Source: Micromonospora craniellae (lineage in GTDB: Bacteria; Actinomycetota; Actinomycetes; Mycobacteriales; Micromonosporaceae). From it: a stretch of DNA of 64,000 bases. The translations under genes and the position numbers were made by a program. The stretch is taken from NCBI RefSeq assembly GCF_014764405.1, contig NZ_CP061725.1, positions 1,984,001 to 2,048,000 on the forward strand, in the 5' to 3' direction. The first letter of the stretch is position 1. Each line of letters starts with the position of its first letter. This document shows positions 39,871-48,356 of the stretch, in pieces. A model generated the notes under the pieces. That model did not search any database. It was given only the letters and a program-made list of their open reading frames with translations, and was not told the DNA's origin.

Positions 39871-40737
39871 TCAGTGGCAGCCCGACGCGATTCCGGTCAC
39901 CCCGGACGAGGCGGCGACGAGGCGCTCGTACTCCTCGGGTGCGGTGGTGAAGGCGCCGAGCTGGACGGTCTTGTGTGTGCCGTGGAAGTCCGACGACCCG
40001 GTCACCAGCAGGTCCAGGTCGGCGGCGAGCCCGCGTACGTGTGCCCGCTCGGCGGGTGAGTGGTCCTCGTGGTCGGCCTCCAGACCGGCCAGGCCGACCG
40101 CCGCCAGTTCGGCGATCAGCGTGTCCGGCACGATCGGACCGCGTCGGCTGGCCCGGGGGTGGGCGAACACCGGCACCCCGCCGGCTGCCCGGACCAGTCG
40201 GACCGCCTGAAAGACGTCGATGTCCTCCTTCGGCAGGCGGTACCGCTCCCCCAGCCACTCCGGCCCGAACGCCGCGCTGGTGGTGGCGACCAGTCCGGCC
40301 CGGATCAGCGCCTGCGCGATGTGCGGCCGACCCACCGCCCCACCGCCTGCCGCAGCGAGGATCTCCGGCCATCGCACGTCGACGCCGTCGGCACGCAGCA
40401 GCGCCACGGTGCGTTCGCCACGGGTCAGCCGGGCGGCCCGCATCCGGGCCAACTCGGCGACCAGCTCCGGATGGTCCGGGTCGAACAGGTACGCCAGCAG
40501 GTGCAGCGACAGTGGCGGCTGGTCGCCGTACCAGCGGCAGGACAGTTCCGCGCCGCGTACCAGTCGAAGCCCGGGCGGCAGCGCCCGCACGGCCGGTGCC
40601 CAGCCGGCGGTGGTGTCGTGGTCGGTGATCGCCACCACGGCCAGCCCGGCTTCGGCAGCGGCCCGGACCAGCTCGGCAGGAGCGAGCGTGCCGTCGCTGG
40701 CTGTGGAGTGGGAGTGCAGGTCGATCCGGGGGGTCAT
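39871..40737 (-). CDS. PHP-domain phosphoesterase
   Basis: 288 residues. The metal-binding IDLHSHSTASDG (HxH), AITDHDT, an inner GAELSC Glu, PVFAHPRA and a closing SSDFHG are the PHP metal ligands. Single-domain PHP proteins of this type include nucleoside 3',5'-bisphosphate phosphatase (RnmB/YciV-like) and are found widely in actinobacteria. It is upstream of the RecB-like nuclease on the same strand. Confidence 0.88.
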   Translation of the reverse strand: MTPRIDLHSHSTASDGTLAPAELVRAAAEAGLAVVAITDHDTTAGWAPAVRALPPGLRLVRGAELSCRWYGDQPPLSLHLLAYLFDPDHPELVAELARMRAARLTRGERTVALLRADGVDVRWPEILAAAGGGAVGRPHIAQALIRAGLVATTSAAFGPEWLGERYRLPKEDIDVFQAVRLVRAAGGVPVFAHPRASRRGPIVPDTLIAELAAVGLAGLEADHEDHSPAERAHVRGLAADLDLLVTGSSDFHGTHKTVQLGAFTTAPEEYERLVAASSGVTGIASGCH

Positions 40738-40761
40738 CGCCCGACGCTACCGGGCCCACGG

Positions 40762-42027
40762 TCAGCCACCGGTCACCACCACCAACGGCTCGTCGCGGCG
40801 CAGGCCGGCGACGGTGACCGGGACGGCGGGACGGCCGGCGCTGACCCGCTCGGCGTCCACCCGGACCAGGGCACCGGCCGCGTCGGCGTAGTGCGCCACG
40901 TCCGGCCGGTTCCAGGACACCGTGCCGTTCATCGGTGGTCCGGCCGGATGGGCCGGGACGGACGGGTCGAGTCGGGTCAGGTCGACCAACAGGGCCGAGT
41001 CCTGCTTACCGGCGCGCCCGTTGACCAGCAACCATCGCCCGTCGGGGGAGACCGCTCCGACGCCGTCGCCCCCGATCGCAGGGCCGCAGGCGGGCTGCTC
41101 GGGCGCGCGGACGTCGGCCGGGTCGAGCAGGGTCAGGCAGGTGCCCTCGGTGAGGCCGGCGGGCACCTCGCCGACCAGTCGTCCGTCGGGCAACGCGCCG
41201 AATACGCGCAGGCTGGTCCGGTCCGTGCCCTCGTCGAGCAGGCCCGGACGCAGTGGCCACAGCACGTGCCCGGGGAGGTCGGGGTCGAGCCGCACCAGCA
41301 CCGCGCCGTCGACGAACCGCAGCGGTACGGCGGTGGCCGGCGCCTCGGCGCGTACCGTGCTGATCAGCACGCCGTTGGCGATGCCGGCGGCGGCCAGCAC
41401 CCGGTCCTGCTTCCAGGCGACCTGCCGGCCGTGCCGGTCGAGGACGATTTCGGCGGCGCCCGCCAGCAGCATCCGGGCGGTGCCGTCGGGCGCCACCGCC
41501 CACAGCGACCGACCCGACAGCGACGGTTCACCGACGGCCAGCCAGCCTCGCCCGTCGGTGAGCCGGTGCACCCGCTGCACCGCGCCGGTCCCGAGCAGGG
41601 GCACCCGGCGTCCCTGCGCGGTGGCGATCGTCCGGCCCAGCACCAGGTCGACCTCGGCCAGCGGGGTCTCGGTGCTCGGGCCAGGCGGCGGGAGGCTGGT
41701 GCGGTACGTGTCCGGTGCCGGGTTCGGGTCGGCGATCACGACGGTGTCGGCACCGGTCGGCGGGCGGTCCTCGCGTAGTTGCATCGCACCGGCGCTGACC
41801 AGCACGATCGCGGACGCGGCCAGGCTCATACCGGCCAGCGTGCGGCGACGCTGGACGCGGTGGGCCCGGCGGAGCAGCGCACTCGCCGGGTCGCGCGGGG
41901 CGCACGGGGTCGCCACCTGCCGGGAGAACGTCTCCCGGACGGCGCGCTCCAGCTCGTCCTGCGACATGTGGACGAAACGATCCGGGGTCCCGCTCTGGTT
42001 GTCACGACCTCCGGAAACGGTGTTCAC
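40762..42027 (-). CDS. membrane protein coupled to the SigE-type sigma factor
   Basis: 421 residues. The cytosolic N-terminus has an anti-sigma-like helical segment (MSQDELERAVRETFSRQVAT), then one membrane helix (AGMSLAASAIVLVSAGAMQL) and an outside C-terminal domain of about 330 residues with beta-propeller-like repeats (GRSLWAVAPDGTARMLL, GVGAVSPDGRWLLVNG). The GTG overlaps the sigma-factor stop (GTGA). It is probably the sensor or anti-sigma partner, although there is no HxxxCxxC zinc motif. Confidence 0.72.
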   Translation of the reverse strand: MNTVSGGRDNQSGTPDRFVHMSQDELERAVRETFSRQVATPCAPRDPASALLRRAHRVQRRRTLAGMSLAASAIVLVSAGAMQLREDRPPTGADTVVIADPNPAPDTYRTSLPPPGPSTETPLAEVDLVLGRTIATAQGRRVPLLGTGAVQRVHRLTDGRGWLAVGEPSLSGRSLWAVAPDGTARMLLAGAAEIVLDRHGRQVAWKQDRVLAAAGIANGVLISTVRAEAPATAVPLRFVDGAVLVRLDPDLPGHVLWPLRPGLLDEGTDRTSLRVFGALPDGRLVGEVPAGLTEGTCLTLLDPADVRAPEQPACGPAIGGDGVGAVSPDGRWLLVNGRAGKQDSALLVDLTRLDPSVPAHPAGPPMNGTVSWNRPDVAHYADAAGALVRVDAERVSAGRPAVPVTVAGLRRDEPLVVVTGG

Positions 42028-42755
42028 CGGTGCTCACCGACCAGGGCGTCGTCCGGCTTCCGCAGCGACGCCGCCGCCTCGGGCGGTACGTCGGGTCGCA
42101 GGGCCGGAACCTGCGCGTCGGGTCGGCCTGCCGGAAGCGGTGCGTCGGCTCGGGCGGCCGGCCGGGGCCGGGCAGACGACGCGGACCGGGCGGACGGGCG
42201 ACCGGGCCGGCGGGCGGCCGGACCGGGCGGGGCCGCCGATGCGCCGGGGATCGTGATCTCCTCCTCCGCGCCGATCCGCCGCCGCAGGGTGGCCAGCGCG
42301 CGGGAGGTCTGGCTCTTGACGGTGCCCGGCGAGATCTCCAGCAGGGCTGCGGTCTGCGCCTCGGACATGTCCTCGTAGTAGCGCAGCACCAGCACCGCGC
42401 GCTGTCGGGCCGGCAACGCGCGCAGGTGTCGCCACAGCGCGTCGCGGTCGAGTTGGTGCTCGATCGCGTCGGCGGCGGCACGCTCCGGCAGCACCTCGGT
42501 CGGGCGCTCGCCGTGCCAGCGTCGCCGCCACCAACTCGTCGACGTGTTGACCATGACGCGCCGGGCGTACGGCTCGATGGCCTCGATGCCGCCGAGCCGT
42601 TTCCAGGCCAGGTAGGTCTTGGTCAGCGCGGTCTGGAGCAGGTCCTCGGCGGTGCCCCAGTCACCGGTGAGCAGGGAAGCGGTGCGCAGCAGCGCGGCGG
42701 AACGGGCCGTGACGAAGTCACGGAACTCGTCCTCCAGCGGATTGCTGCCGCCCAC
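42024..42755 (-). CDS. SigE-family ECF RNA polymerase sigma factor
   Basis: 243 residues. Region 2 (FRDFVTARSAALLRTASLLT, AEDLLQTALTKTYLAWKRL) and region 4 (LPARQRAVLVLRYYEDMSEA, GTVKSQTSRALATLRRRI) match the actinobacterial SigE-70 family. A Pro/Ala/Arg-rich tail of about 70 residues follows region 4. GTG 42755 was chosen because the fold starts about 10 residues later and a G-run precedes it. It is coupled to the membrane protein downstream. Confidence 0.88.
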   Translation of the reverse strand: MGGSNPLEDEFRDFVTARSAALLRTASLLTGDWGTAEDLLQTALTKTYLAWKRLGGIEAIEPYARRVMVNTSTSWWRRRWHGERPTEVLPERAAADAIEHQLDRDALWRHLRALPARQRAVLVLRYYEDMSEAQTAALLEISPGTVKSQTSRALATLRRRIGAEEEITIPGASAAPPGPAARRPGRPSARSASSARPRPAARADAPLPAGRPDAQVPALRPDVPPEAAASLRKPDDALVGEHR

Positions 42756-42855
42756 GCCCCCCCCGAACTGATCCTGCTCGGCAGCCTGCCACGGCGCGGG
42801 GTAGCGGGTCGAGGGCGAAAGGTGCGCAGTGACTCCGATGTTCGGTCGGAAAGTT

Positions 42856-43734
42856 TCAGGCCCCGTCGTCGGCCTTGGCCTCGTCCTGCTCCTTGCCCAA
42901 CCGCGCCTCGACCGCCTGCGGCTCGTACATCTCCTCGACCACACGCAGGTAGAGCTCGTTGGGGTTGGGCAGGTTCTTGACCTCGCGCAGCGCCTGCTCC
43001 TGACCGGCCGACTCCAGCACGAAGGTGCCGTAGTTGAGTGCCCGTCCGGCCGGCGTCTGCTCGTACTTCATGTCGGTGACCCGGACCAGCGGCATCATCG
43101 CGACCCGCCGGGTGATGATGCCGTTGACGACCATCACCCGCTTGTTGGTCAGAATGAACCGGTCGTACCACCAGTCGGCGACCCGCCAGGCCACCCAGCC
43201 CATCACACCGAACCAGAGCAGCACGGCGATCGTGGTGAGCGCGCCGACGTTCTGTCCGGCGAGGAAGCCGGAGAGGTAGCCGAGCACGAAAGTGGCGGCG
43301 ATGCCGATCAGGATCGGGGTGACGAGGTGGATCCAGTGCCGCTTCCACTCGCCCCGGTAACGCTCGGTCGGGAAGAGATAGCGTGCGACCAGCGAGCTGG
43401 GCTCGTCCTCCAGCGGCAGTACCCGCCGGGGCGCCATGCCGCTGGCGTCGGAGCGCAGCCCGGCCAGTTCCTCCTCGGAGATCTGCGGGGGCTGATAGCC
43501 GCCCTCGGGATCTCGTGCCCAGGCTCGCTCGGAGCGGGCCTGACCCGCGTAGTAGGCGGGACCGTCGCCGTAGCCGGCGTCGTCGGAGAAGGCGGGCCCG
43601 TCGGAGAGACGCGCACCGGACCCGAAGCCCGGACCGTCGTCAGGATCGATCCGGGGTATCGGCTCGGTGTCGCGTTCCCGGCGCGCCCGGTCGGGGTCGT
43701 CGGGGTCGAAGGGTGGGCCGGAGGGGCTTCCCAT
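42856..43734 (-). CDS. PH-domain (bPH2-type) membrane protein
   Basis: 292 residues. The acidic Pro-rich cytosolic N-terminus has about 125 residues. Two membrane helices follow (WIHLVTPILIGIAATFVLGY, GALTTIAVLLWFGVMGWVAW), then a bacterial PH domain (DRFILTNKRVMVVNGIITRR, MMPLVRVTDMKYEQ, GTFVLESAGQEQALREVKNL). The function of such proteins is unknown. The 52-residue membrane-protein gene ends 6 bases upstream, so the two are probably cotranscribed. Confidence 0.82.
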   Translation of the reverse strand: MGSPSGPPFDPDDPDRARRERDTEPIPRIDPDDGPGFGSGARLSDGPAFSDDAGYGDGPAYYAGQARSERAWARDPEGGYQPPQISEEELAGLRSDASGMAPRRVLPLEDEPSSLVARYLFPTERYRGEWKRHWIHLVTPILIGIAATFVLGYLSGFLAGQNVGALTTIAVLLWFGVMGWVAWRVADWWYDRFILTNKRVMVVNGIITRRVAMMPLVRVTDMKYEQTPAGRALNYGTFVLESAGQEQALREVKNLPNPNELYLRVVEEMYEPQAVEARLGKEQDEAKADDGA

Positions 43735-43740
43735 CGGAGG

Positions 43741-43899
43741 CTAGGCGACCAGGCTGGTGAAGAAGTCGCCGAACCCCTGGGCTATGTCCATGATCCCGCC
43801 GCCCAGAGACTTGAAGACGTCTGCGGCGGAATTTGGCCGGTAGGCGACGAAGAAGATCAAGAATGCGATACCGGCCCAGGTGAGGACCTTCTTGACCAT
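43741..43899 (-). CDS. 52-residue membrane protein
   Basis: MVKKVLTWAGIAFLIFFVAY gives a single helix with a basic start, followed by RPNSAADVFKSLGGGIMDIA and an amphipathic end QGFGDFFTSLVA. The pattern (helix, short linker, amphipathic helix) looks selected. From memory, similar short proteins occur beside PH-domain genes in actinobacteria. It is too short for routine gene calls. Confidence 0.65.
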   Translation of the reverse strand: MVKKVLTWAGIAFLIFFVAYRPNSAADVFKSLGGGIMDIAQGFGDFFTSLVA

Positions 43900-44016
43900 G
43901 GCGGGCCATCCTCTCGCACGGCGCCGGGTTCCAATTACCGCAGCGGCACCCAGAGTATCAGCGTGGTGTCTTACCGTGAATATCTGCGTCCGTTCTCCGA
44001 CATTCCGGGGAGGCAG

Positions 44017-44712
44017 TCACGCCTTCCCGTGCAGGTACGGAGATGGTGCGCCGTACACGAGTTCGGGCGGCGTCCACTCGACCAGGTCGTGCAACATCAC
44101 GTCCTCGGCGAGCAGATGCCCCGCACTCGCCGGCCAGGCTATCGCATACAGCCACATTCCCCGAGCCTCGCCGGCGTACGCGCTTCGATCTGTCAGTGAA
44201 CTCACGAGCCACAGTGGAGTGGGATGCCCAGCGACCCGGATTCCCGCGCGCCCGACATGACCGGGATGCCCCGGACCGGGATCGGTCAACGCCTCGGCCA
44301 ACTCAGGGCCGGCGTCCGGGCCGAGTACCCCCGCGTACCGCGTGCCGAGCCCGACGCCCGGCTCCTCGGCCACGAAGACCAGATCGGCCGGTCCACCGCC
44401 CAGCGGCGCCGGGCCGGCACAGGCGACCGCGGTGGCGCGTACCCCGATCCGGTCGTCACCGGCCCACGCCACGCCGGTGGTGGTCCAGCCCGGAGGCAGC
44501 GGCCAGGGGCACCACAGCGGGACGGGCGGCTGCTCCGGCTGCGCCGTCGACTGGATCCGTTCCACGACGCTGGCCACGATCTCGGCGCCGATGTGCTCGG
44601 GTACGTGCAGCGGCGCCACCGGCCCGCAGTCCGGACAGCGCGACTCGGCGTGCATCAGGTCCGGCGCCCGCACGGACCCCCCACATCTGGGACAACTCAC
44701 CGCAACAGTCAC
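44017..44712 (-). CDS. DUF6758-like zinc-ribbon protein
   Basis: 231 residues. The N-terminal zinc ribbon has CPRCGG and CPDCGP (four Cys). The conserved WCPWPLPPGWTTTGVAWAGD and LGTRYAGVLGPD segments, and the central GGGPADLVFVAEEPGVGLG loop, match my recollection of DUF6758. No catalytic motif is visible. GTG 44712 was chosen because the ribbon begins right after it. Confidence 0.75.
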   Translation of the reverse strand: MTVAVSCPRCGGSVRAPDLMHAESRCPDCGPVAPLHVPEHIGAEIVASVVERIQSTAQPEQPPVPLWCPWPLPPGWTTTGVAWAGDDRIGVRATAVACAGPAPLGGGPADLVFVAEEPGVGLGTRYAGVLGPDAGPELAEALTDPGPGHPGHVGRAGIRVAGHPTPLWLVSSLTDRSAYAGEARGMWLYAIAWPASAGHLLAEDVMLHDLVEWTPPELVYGAPSPYLHGKA

Positions 44713-44822
44713 CACTCCACCGTCGCCCCGCACGGGCGAGCCGTCAAGCGGAGCGGCCTCATTGCCCCGCGTGGCGCGCGAGCGACTCGGCCGGGACCGG
44801 CAGCGCCGCCGTCGCGTTGGTT

Positions 44823-45446
44823 CTAGTCCGGGGGCGACCCGGCGTGCGTGCGGATCCAGGCGTGCATCGCGATCCCGCTCGCCACGCCCGCGTTGATGGA
44901 CCGGGTCGAACCGTACTGGGCGATGGAGAAGAGCTGGTCGCAGGCGGCCCGCGCGGCGTCGGAGAGGCCGGGACCCTCCTGACCGAACAGCAGCACGCAG
45001 CGCCGGGGCAGTGTGGTGGTCTCCATCGGACGCGAACCGGGCAGGTTGTCGATGCCGACCAGCGGCAGCTCCTGCCCGGCCGCCCAGCAGGCGAACTGTT
45101 CGATCGTCTCATGGTGCCGTACGTGCTGGTAGCGGTCGGTCACCATGGCACCGCGCCGGTTCCACCGGCGGCGTCCGACGATGTGCACCTCGGCAGCGAG
45201 GAAGGCGTTGGCGTTGCGGACCACCGTGCCGATGTTGAAGTCGTGCTGCCAGTTCTCGATCGCCACGTGGAAGTCGTGCCGCCGCCGGTCCAGGTCGGCG
45301 ACCACCGCCTCGCGCCGCCAGTACCGGTAGCGGTCGACCACGTTGCGCCGGTCGCCCTCGGCGAGCAGCTCCGGGTCGTAGCGGGGGTCGTCCGGCAGGT
45401 CGCCGGGCCACGGGCCAACACCGACGTCAAGCTGCTCACCGATCAC
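44823..45446 (-). CDS. TrmH-family RNA 2'-O-methyltransferase
   Basis: 207 residues with the SPOUT trefoil-knot motifs: NIGTVVRNANAFLAAEVHIVG (motif 1), VLLFGQEGPGLS (motif 2) and IAQYGSTRSINAGVASGIAM (motif 3). The target is a tRNA or rRNA ribose that the sequence does not identify. GTG 45446 was chosen because TACCCT lies 8 bases upstream (leaderless); GTG 45452 is possible. Confidence 0.9.
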   Translation of the reverse strand: MIGEQLDVGVGPWPGDLPDDPRYDPELLAEGDRRNVVDRYRYWRREAVVADLDRRRHDFHVAIENWQHDFNIGTVVRNANAFLAAEVHIVGRRRWNRRGAMVTDRYQHVRHHETIEQFACWAAGQELPLVGIDNLPGSRPMETTTLPRRCVLLFGQEGPGLSDAARAACDQLFSIAQYGSTRSINAGVASGIAMHAWIRTHAGSPPD

Positions 45447-45454
45447 GACCACGC

Positions 45455-45460
45455 AGGGTA
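45455..45460 (-). promoter_or_regulatory. -10 element of the TrmH-type gene
   Basis: TACCCT on the minus strand, 8 bases before the GTG at 45446. Confidence 0.4.
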
Positions 45461-45504
45461 CGCGCCGCCGCGCCGACCCCGGCGAGGTGTGCGCGGCAGA
45501 AGGC

Positions 45505-45981
45505 TCAGCGCAGCGCGAGCGCGCCGCCGAGCCGGTCGAGGAACCGGCGGTCGGCCGGGGCCAGCGCCACGTCCGGCACTGCCGCCGACGCGGTACGGCA
45601 CACCCGGGCACCCACCGACTGCACCCACTGCCGGTACGCCGCCGAGTCGGCCGGGTCGGCCCGCCGCTCCAGCACCCGTACCGCCGTCCGACACGCCGCC
45701 AGCAGGTCCACCGGGTCGCCGGGGCCCACGCCGGCCTCCGACGCGCCGTCGTGGCGCGCGTAGATGGCGGCCACCACCGCCCGGATGAGATCGCTGTCGA
45801 AGACCCGGCCGGCCGCCACCGCGTCCAGACCGGCGAGCCCGGCGGCCACCGGTGAGTACGCGCGCCCCGGCCCGGGCCGGGCGGCGACCACGATCACCCG
45901 GCCGGGCAGCCCGGTGAGCAACTCCCACTCGGTGGCGGAATAGCCCACGGCGATCATGACCTGCTCGCTGCGCTCGCTCAT
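45505..45981 (-). CDS. uncharacterised Ala-rich protein
   Basis: 158 residues, soluble and not recognised. An opening beta-alpha pattern (MIAVGYSATEWELLTGLPGR, VIVVAARPGPGRA) is followed by a helical domain (SDLIRAVVAAIYARHDGA, LLAACRTAVRVLERRA). GGAGG lies 8 bases before the ATG. It lies 58 bases upstream of the TrmH-type gene on the same strand but on the far side of that gene's -10, so it is probably a separate unit. Confidence 0.6.
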   Translation of the reverse strand: MSERSEQVMIAVGYSATEWELLTGLPGRVIVVAARPGPGRAYSPVAAGLAGLDAVAAGRVFDSDLIRAVVAAIYARHDGASEAGVGPGDPVDLLAACRTAVRVLERRADPADSAAYRQWVQSVGARVCRTASAAVPDVALAPADRRFLDRLGGALALR

Positions 45982-46315
45982 GGCGGGACCTCCGGCTCGA
46001 TCATATGCGCCGGGTCGGTCCGGAGGCGGGAAAAAGTCGTTCGGCGGTGGCCGCGCCGGGTCGGACTCAGCGGTCGAACCGGGGCTGGACGCAATGAGCG
46101 GCGGGGCCCTCCCCGGCACCCGCCGCCCACGCTCTGATGCCTCAAGATTCTGCCGGAGGAGCGCCTGACTGCACAGAGACCGGGGTCACATTTACCTTTT
46201 CGTTACATTACCCAACGTGACCAAATGTCCGCCCAGAAGCGATCTCCGCAGGTCGAATCGGCGCTTGTCAACGCCAAAGTTACCGTGTCGTAGCAGTAAC
46301 AGGGCCCGATCTCCT

Positions 46316-46329
46316 TGGAACCGCTCCCA
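46316..46329. promoter_or_regulatory. possible CebR/LacI-type box
   Basis: TGGAACCGCTCCCA differs at two positions from the cellulose-responsive operator TGGGAGCGCTCCCA. It lies 190 bases before trxA with no sugar gene beside it, so it may be chance or a relic. Confidence 0.25.
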
Positions 46330-46343
46330 TCACAACCGGTCAC

Positions 46344-46366
46344 GCAATTGCGACGTGCAATTGCGA
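46344..46366. repeat. direct repeat GCAATTGCGA x2
   Basis: Two exact 10-base copies (46344-46353 and 46357-46366) separated by CGT. Each contains the palindrome GCAATTGC, so the 23-base block could be a tandem operator. Confidence 0.4.
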
Positions 46367-46521
46367 TCTGCGGACGCGTCGCGAGACCGATGACGGTCGA
46401 TGCGGACAAAGGCTCCCAAGGCGGCCAGGCCCCGGGTTTTGGTGGCAGCCCGGCGGGAATGCCTCGGGGTACGGTCGGGTTCCACCAGGCGTAGACGTTC
46501 CGCGTGATCGGAGAGATAGAC

Positions 46522-46884
46522 ATGGCAACCGTCGAGCTGACCACCGCTAATTTCGACCAGGTGACCGAGAGCGACGGCATCGTGCTGGTCGACTTCTGGG
46601 CCGAATGGTGCGGCCCGTGCAAGCGGTTCGCCCCGGTCTACGAGCGTTCCTCGGACAAGCACCCCGAGATCACCTTCGGCAAGGTGGACACCGAGGCGCA
46701 GCAGAGCCTCGCCGCCAAGTTCGACATCCGCTCGATCCCGACCATCATGGCCATCCGCGACGGCGTGATCGTCTTCGCGCAGCCCGGCGCGCTGCCCGAG
46801 TCGGCCCTGGAGAACCTCATCGAGCAGGTCCAGGCCCTCGACATGGACGACGTACGCAAGAAGCTCGCCGAGCACAACCACTGA
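46522..46884 (+). CDS. trxA: thioredoxin
   Basis: 120 residues. Active site WCGPCK (residues 30-35, counting from MATVEL) in the thioredoxin fold, with cis-Pro in RSIPTIMAI. It is the general disulphide reductant fed by thioredoxin reductase, which is not in the window. The C-terminus has an extra 10-12 residues (DMDDVRKKLAEHNH). GGAGAG precedes the ATG. It is followed by a strong terminator and so is monocistronic. Confidence 0.93.
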   Translation: MATVELTTANFDQVTESDGIVLVDFWAEWCGPCKRFAPVYERSSDKHPEITFGKVDTEAQQSLAAKFDIRSIPTIMAIRDGVIVFAQPGALPESALENLIEQVQALDMDDVRKKLAEHNH

Positions 46885-46891
46885 CCTCCCA

Positions 46892-46934
46892 CGCCGACGG
46901 CCGGGCCCCGAGACCGGGGGCCCGGCCGTCGGCG
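46892..46934 (+). terminator. terminator of trxA
   Basis: An 18-bp perfect stem (46892-46909 with 46917-46934) with a 7-base loop, followed by CTTTC, starts 7 bases after the trxA stop. Confidence 0.8.
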
Positions 46935-47007
46935 CTTTCACCGGCCCGACTCGTCACAGCTGGGACACGGGCCGGTCGACGGGAGCCGCACCAGGCCGTC
47001 CGTGCCG

Positions 47008-47013
47008 TATCTT
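47008..47013 (+). promoter_or_regulatory. -10 element of the HTTM operon
   Basis: TATCTT ends 9 bases before the ATG at 47023. There is no ribosome-binding site, so the mRNA is probably leaderless. Confidence 0.5.
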
Positions 47014-47022
47014 CGGCACCCG

Positions 47023-47463
47023 ATGGATGCGTTGACGAGCCACGGCCGCACGATCCGGGTGGCGGCGACCGCGCTCGGCCTGACCCTCCTGCTCGCCGGG
47101 ACGGCCTGGGGCGACGACGACCACTTCCCGTTCGGCCCCTTCCGGATGTACTCCACCTCGGACCCGGCCGACGCCGACGCCCCGGACACCCGGGTCGAGG
47201 GCGTGGACCTCACCGGCGCCGTGGTCGACCTCGGCGAGCGGGCCACCGGCATCCGCCGCGCCGAGATCGAGGGCCAGCAGGCCCACTACGTCGCCGACCC
47301 GACCCGCCTGCGCGAGGTCGCCGACGCGTACGAACGGCGTCATCCCGACGCGCCCCGGCTGACCGAGGTCCGGATCGTGATCCGCTGGCACGACATCACC
47401 GACCGCCGGCCCACCGGACAGTGGTCCGACGAGACAGTCGTGCGCTGGCAGGTGGCCCCGTGA
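47023..47463 (+). CDS. exported protein coupled to the HTTM protein
   Basis: 146 residues: an N-terminal helix (TIRVAATALGLTLLLAGTAW) that is a signal or anchor, then an outside domain with a conserved-looking HFPFGPFRMYSTSDPAD and a C-terminal strand RIVIRWHDIT. The stop overlaps the HTTM gene start (GTGA). HFPFSPFPMYS-like segments accompany HTTM proteins in other actinobacteria in my recollection. Role unknown, likely HTTM partner. Confidence 0.7.
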   Translation: MDALTSHGRTIRVAATALGLTLLLAGTAWGDDDHFPFGPFRMYSTSDPADADAPDTRVEGVDLTGAVVDLGERATGIRRAEIEGQQAHYVADPTRLREVADAYERRHPDAPRLTEVRIVIRWHDITDRRPTGQWSDETVVRWQVAP

Positions 47464-48356
47464 TCCGCTGGCTGACCGAGGCCGTGCCACGCGGCCGGGT
47501 AGCCGCCTTCCGCACCCTGATCTACCTCTTCGTCGCCGCCGACCTGGTCGTCTTCACCCCCTGGGTACGCGCCAAGGTGGACGTGCCCGGCGACATGTAC
47601 CAGCCGCTGTTCATCGGCCGCCTGCTACCGCTGCCCACCCCGAGTCCGGCGCTGGTCGGCGTCGTCTTCTGGGCGCTGCTGCTGCTCGCCCTGGTCGCCG
47701 CCACCGGGCGCGCTCCCCGGCTGTTGGGCTGGACGGTCTTCGCCCTCTACTTCCAGTGGATGATCGTCGCGATGAGCTACGGGAAGGTGGACCACGACCG
47801 GTTCGCCCTGCTCGTCGCGCTCGCGGTGCTACCCACCGCAGGCCGTGCCCGGCACGGGGACCCGACGCCCACCGAGGCCGGTGGCTGGGCCCTGCGGGTC
47901 ACCCAGATCGCGGTGATCTGCACCTACTTCCTCGCCGCCCTGGCCAAGTTCCGCTTCGGCGGCCTGGACTGGGCGACCGGCTCGGTGCTGGCGAAGGCGA
48001 TCATCCGGCGGGGCACCGACCTGGCCGACCTGCTCGCCCAGGTGCCGCACCTGCTGCTCGTCGCCCAGTTCGGCATCCTCGCCTTCGAACTGCTCAGCCC
48101 GGCGATCTTCGTACTGCCGGAGCGGTGGCGACACGCCACGGTCGCCTTCTTCTACTCGTTCCACCTGGTCACCATCGCCACGATCACCATCTCGTTCGCG
48201 CCGCACCTGGTCGCCATGACCAGTTTCCTGCCGCTGGAGAAGGTCCGTCCGGTGATCCTGGCGCGACGGCTGCTGGCCCGCCGCACCGAGCCGCCACATC
48301 CGCGCGCCGAGCCGTCGCCAACGGGATCCGGGACTCAGCCGGTCGACGGACCGTAG
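47460..48356 (+). CDS. HTTM-domain membrane protein
   Basis: 298 residues with about seven helices (TLIYLFVAADLVVFTPWV, LVGVVFWALLLLALVAATG, LLLVAQFGILAFELLSPAIF among them). FAALAKFRFGG-like ICTYFLAALAKFRFGGLDWA and ERWRHATVAFFYSFHL match the HTTM fold, related to vitamin-K-dependent gamma-carboxylase. Its last 22 bases overlap the convergent DCC thiol-oxidoreductase gene. HTTM and DCC proteins often occur as a pair, so a membrane redox modification is likely. Confidence 0.82.
   Translation: MIRWLTEAVPRGRVAAFRTLIYLFVAADLVVFTPWVRAKVDVPGDMYQPLFIGRLLPLPTPSPALVGVVFWALLLLALVAATGRAPRLLGWTVFALYFQWMIVAMSYGKVDHDRFALLVALAVLPTAGRARHGDPTPTEAGGWALRVTQIAVICTYFLAALAKFRFGGLDWATGSVLAKAIIRRGTDLADLLAQVPHLLLVAQFGILAFELLSPAIFVLPERWRHATVAFFYSFHLVTIATITISFAPHLVAMTSFLPLEKVRPVILARRLLARRTEPPHPRAEPSPTGSGTQPVDGP

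Larger units (their letters stand above)
45982..46521. other. 540-base intergenic region upstream of trxA
   Basis: No ORF is supported. AT-rich patches occur at 46190-46290. GGTCAC (46182-46187) and GTGACC (46216-46221) with adjacent ATTT/AAAT form an inverted repeat, and two direct GCAATTGCGA copies lie at 46344 and 46357. A CebR-like half-symmetric box is at 46316. The trxA promoter must lie here, but most of this DNA is unexplained. Confidence 0.45.
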
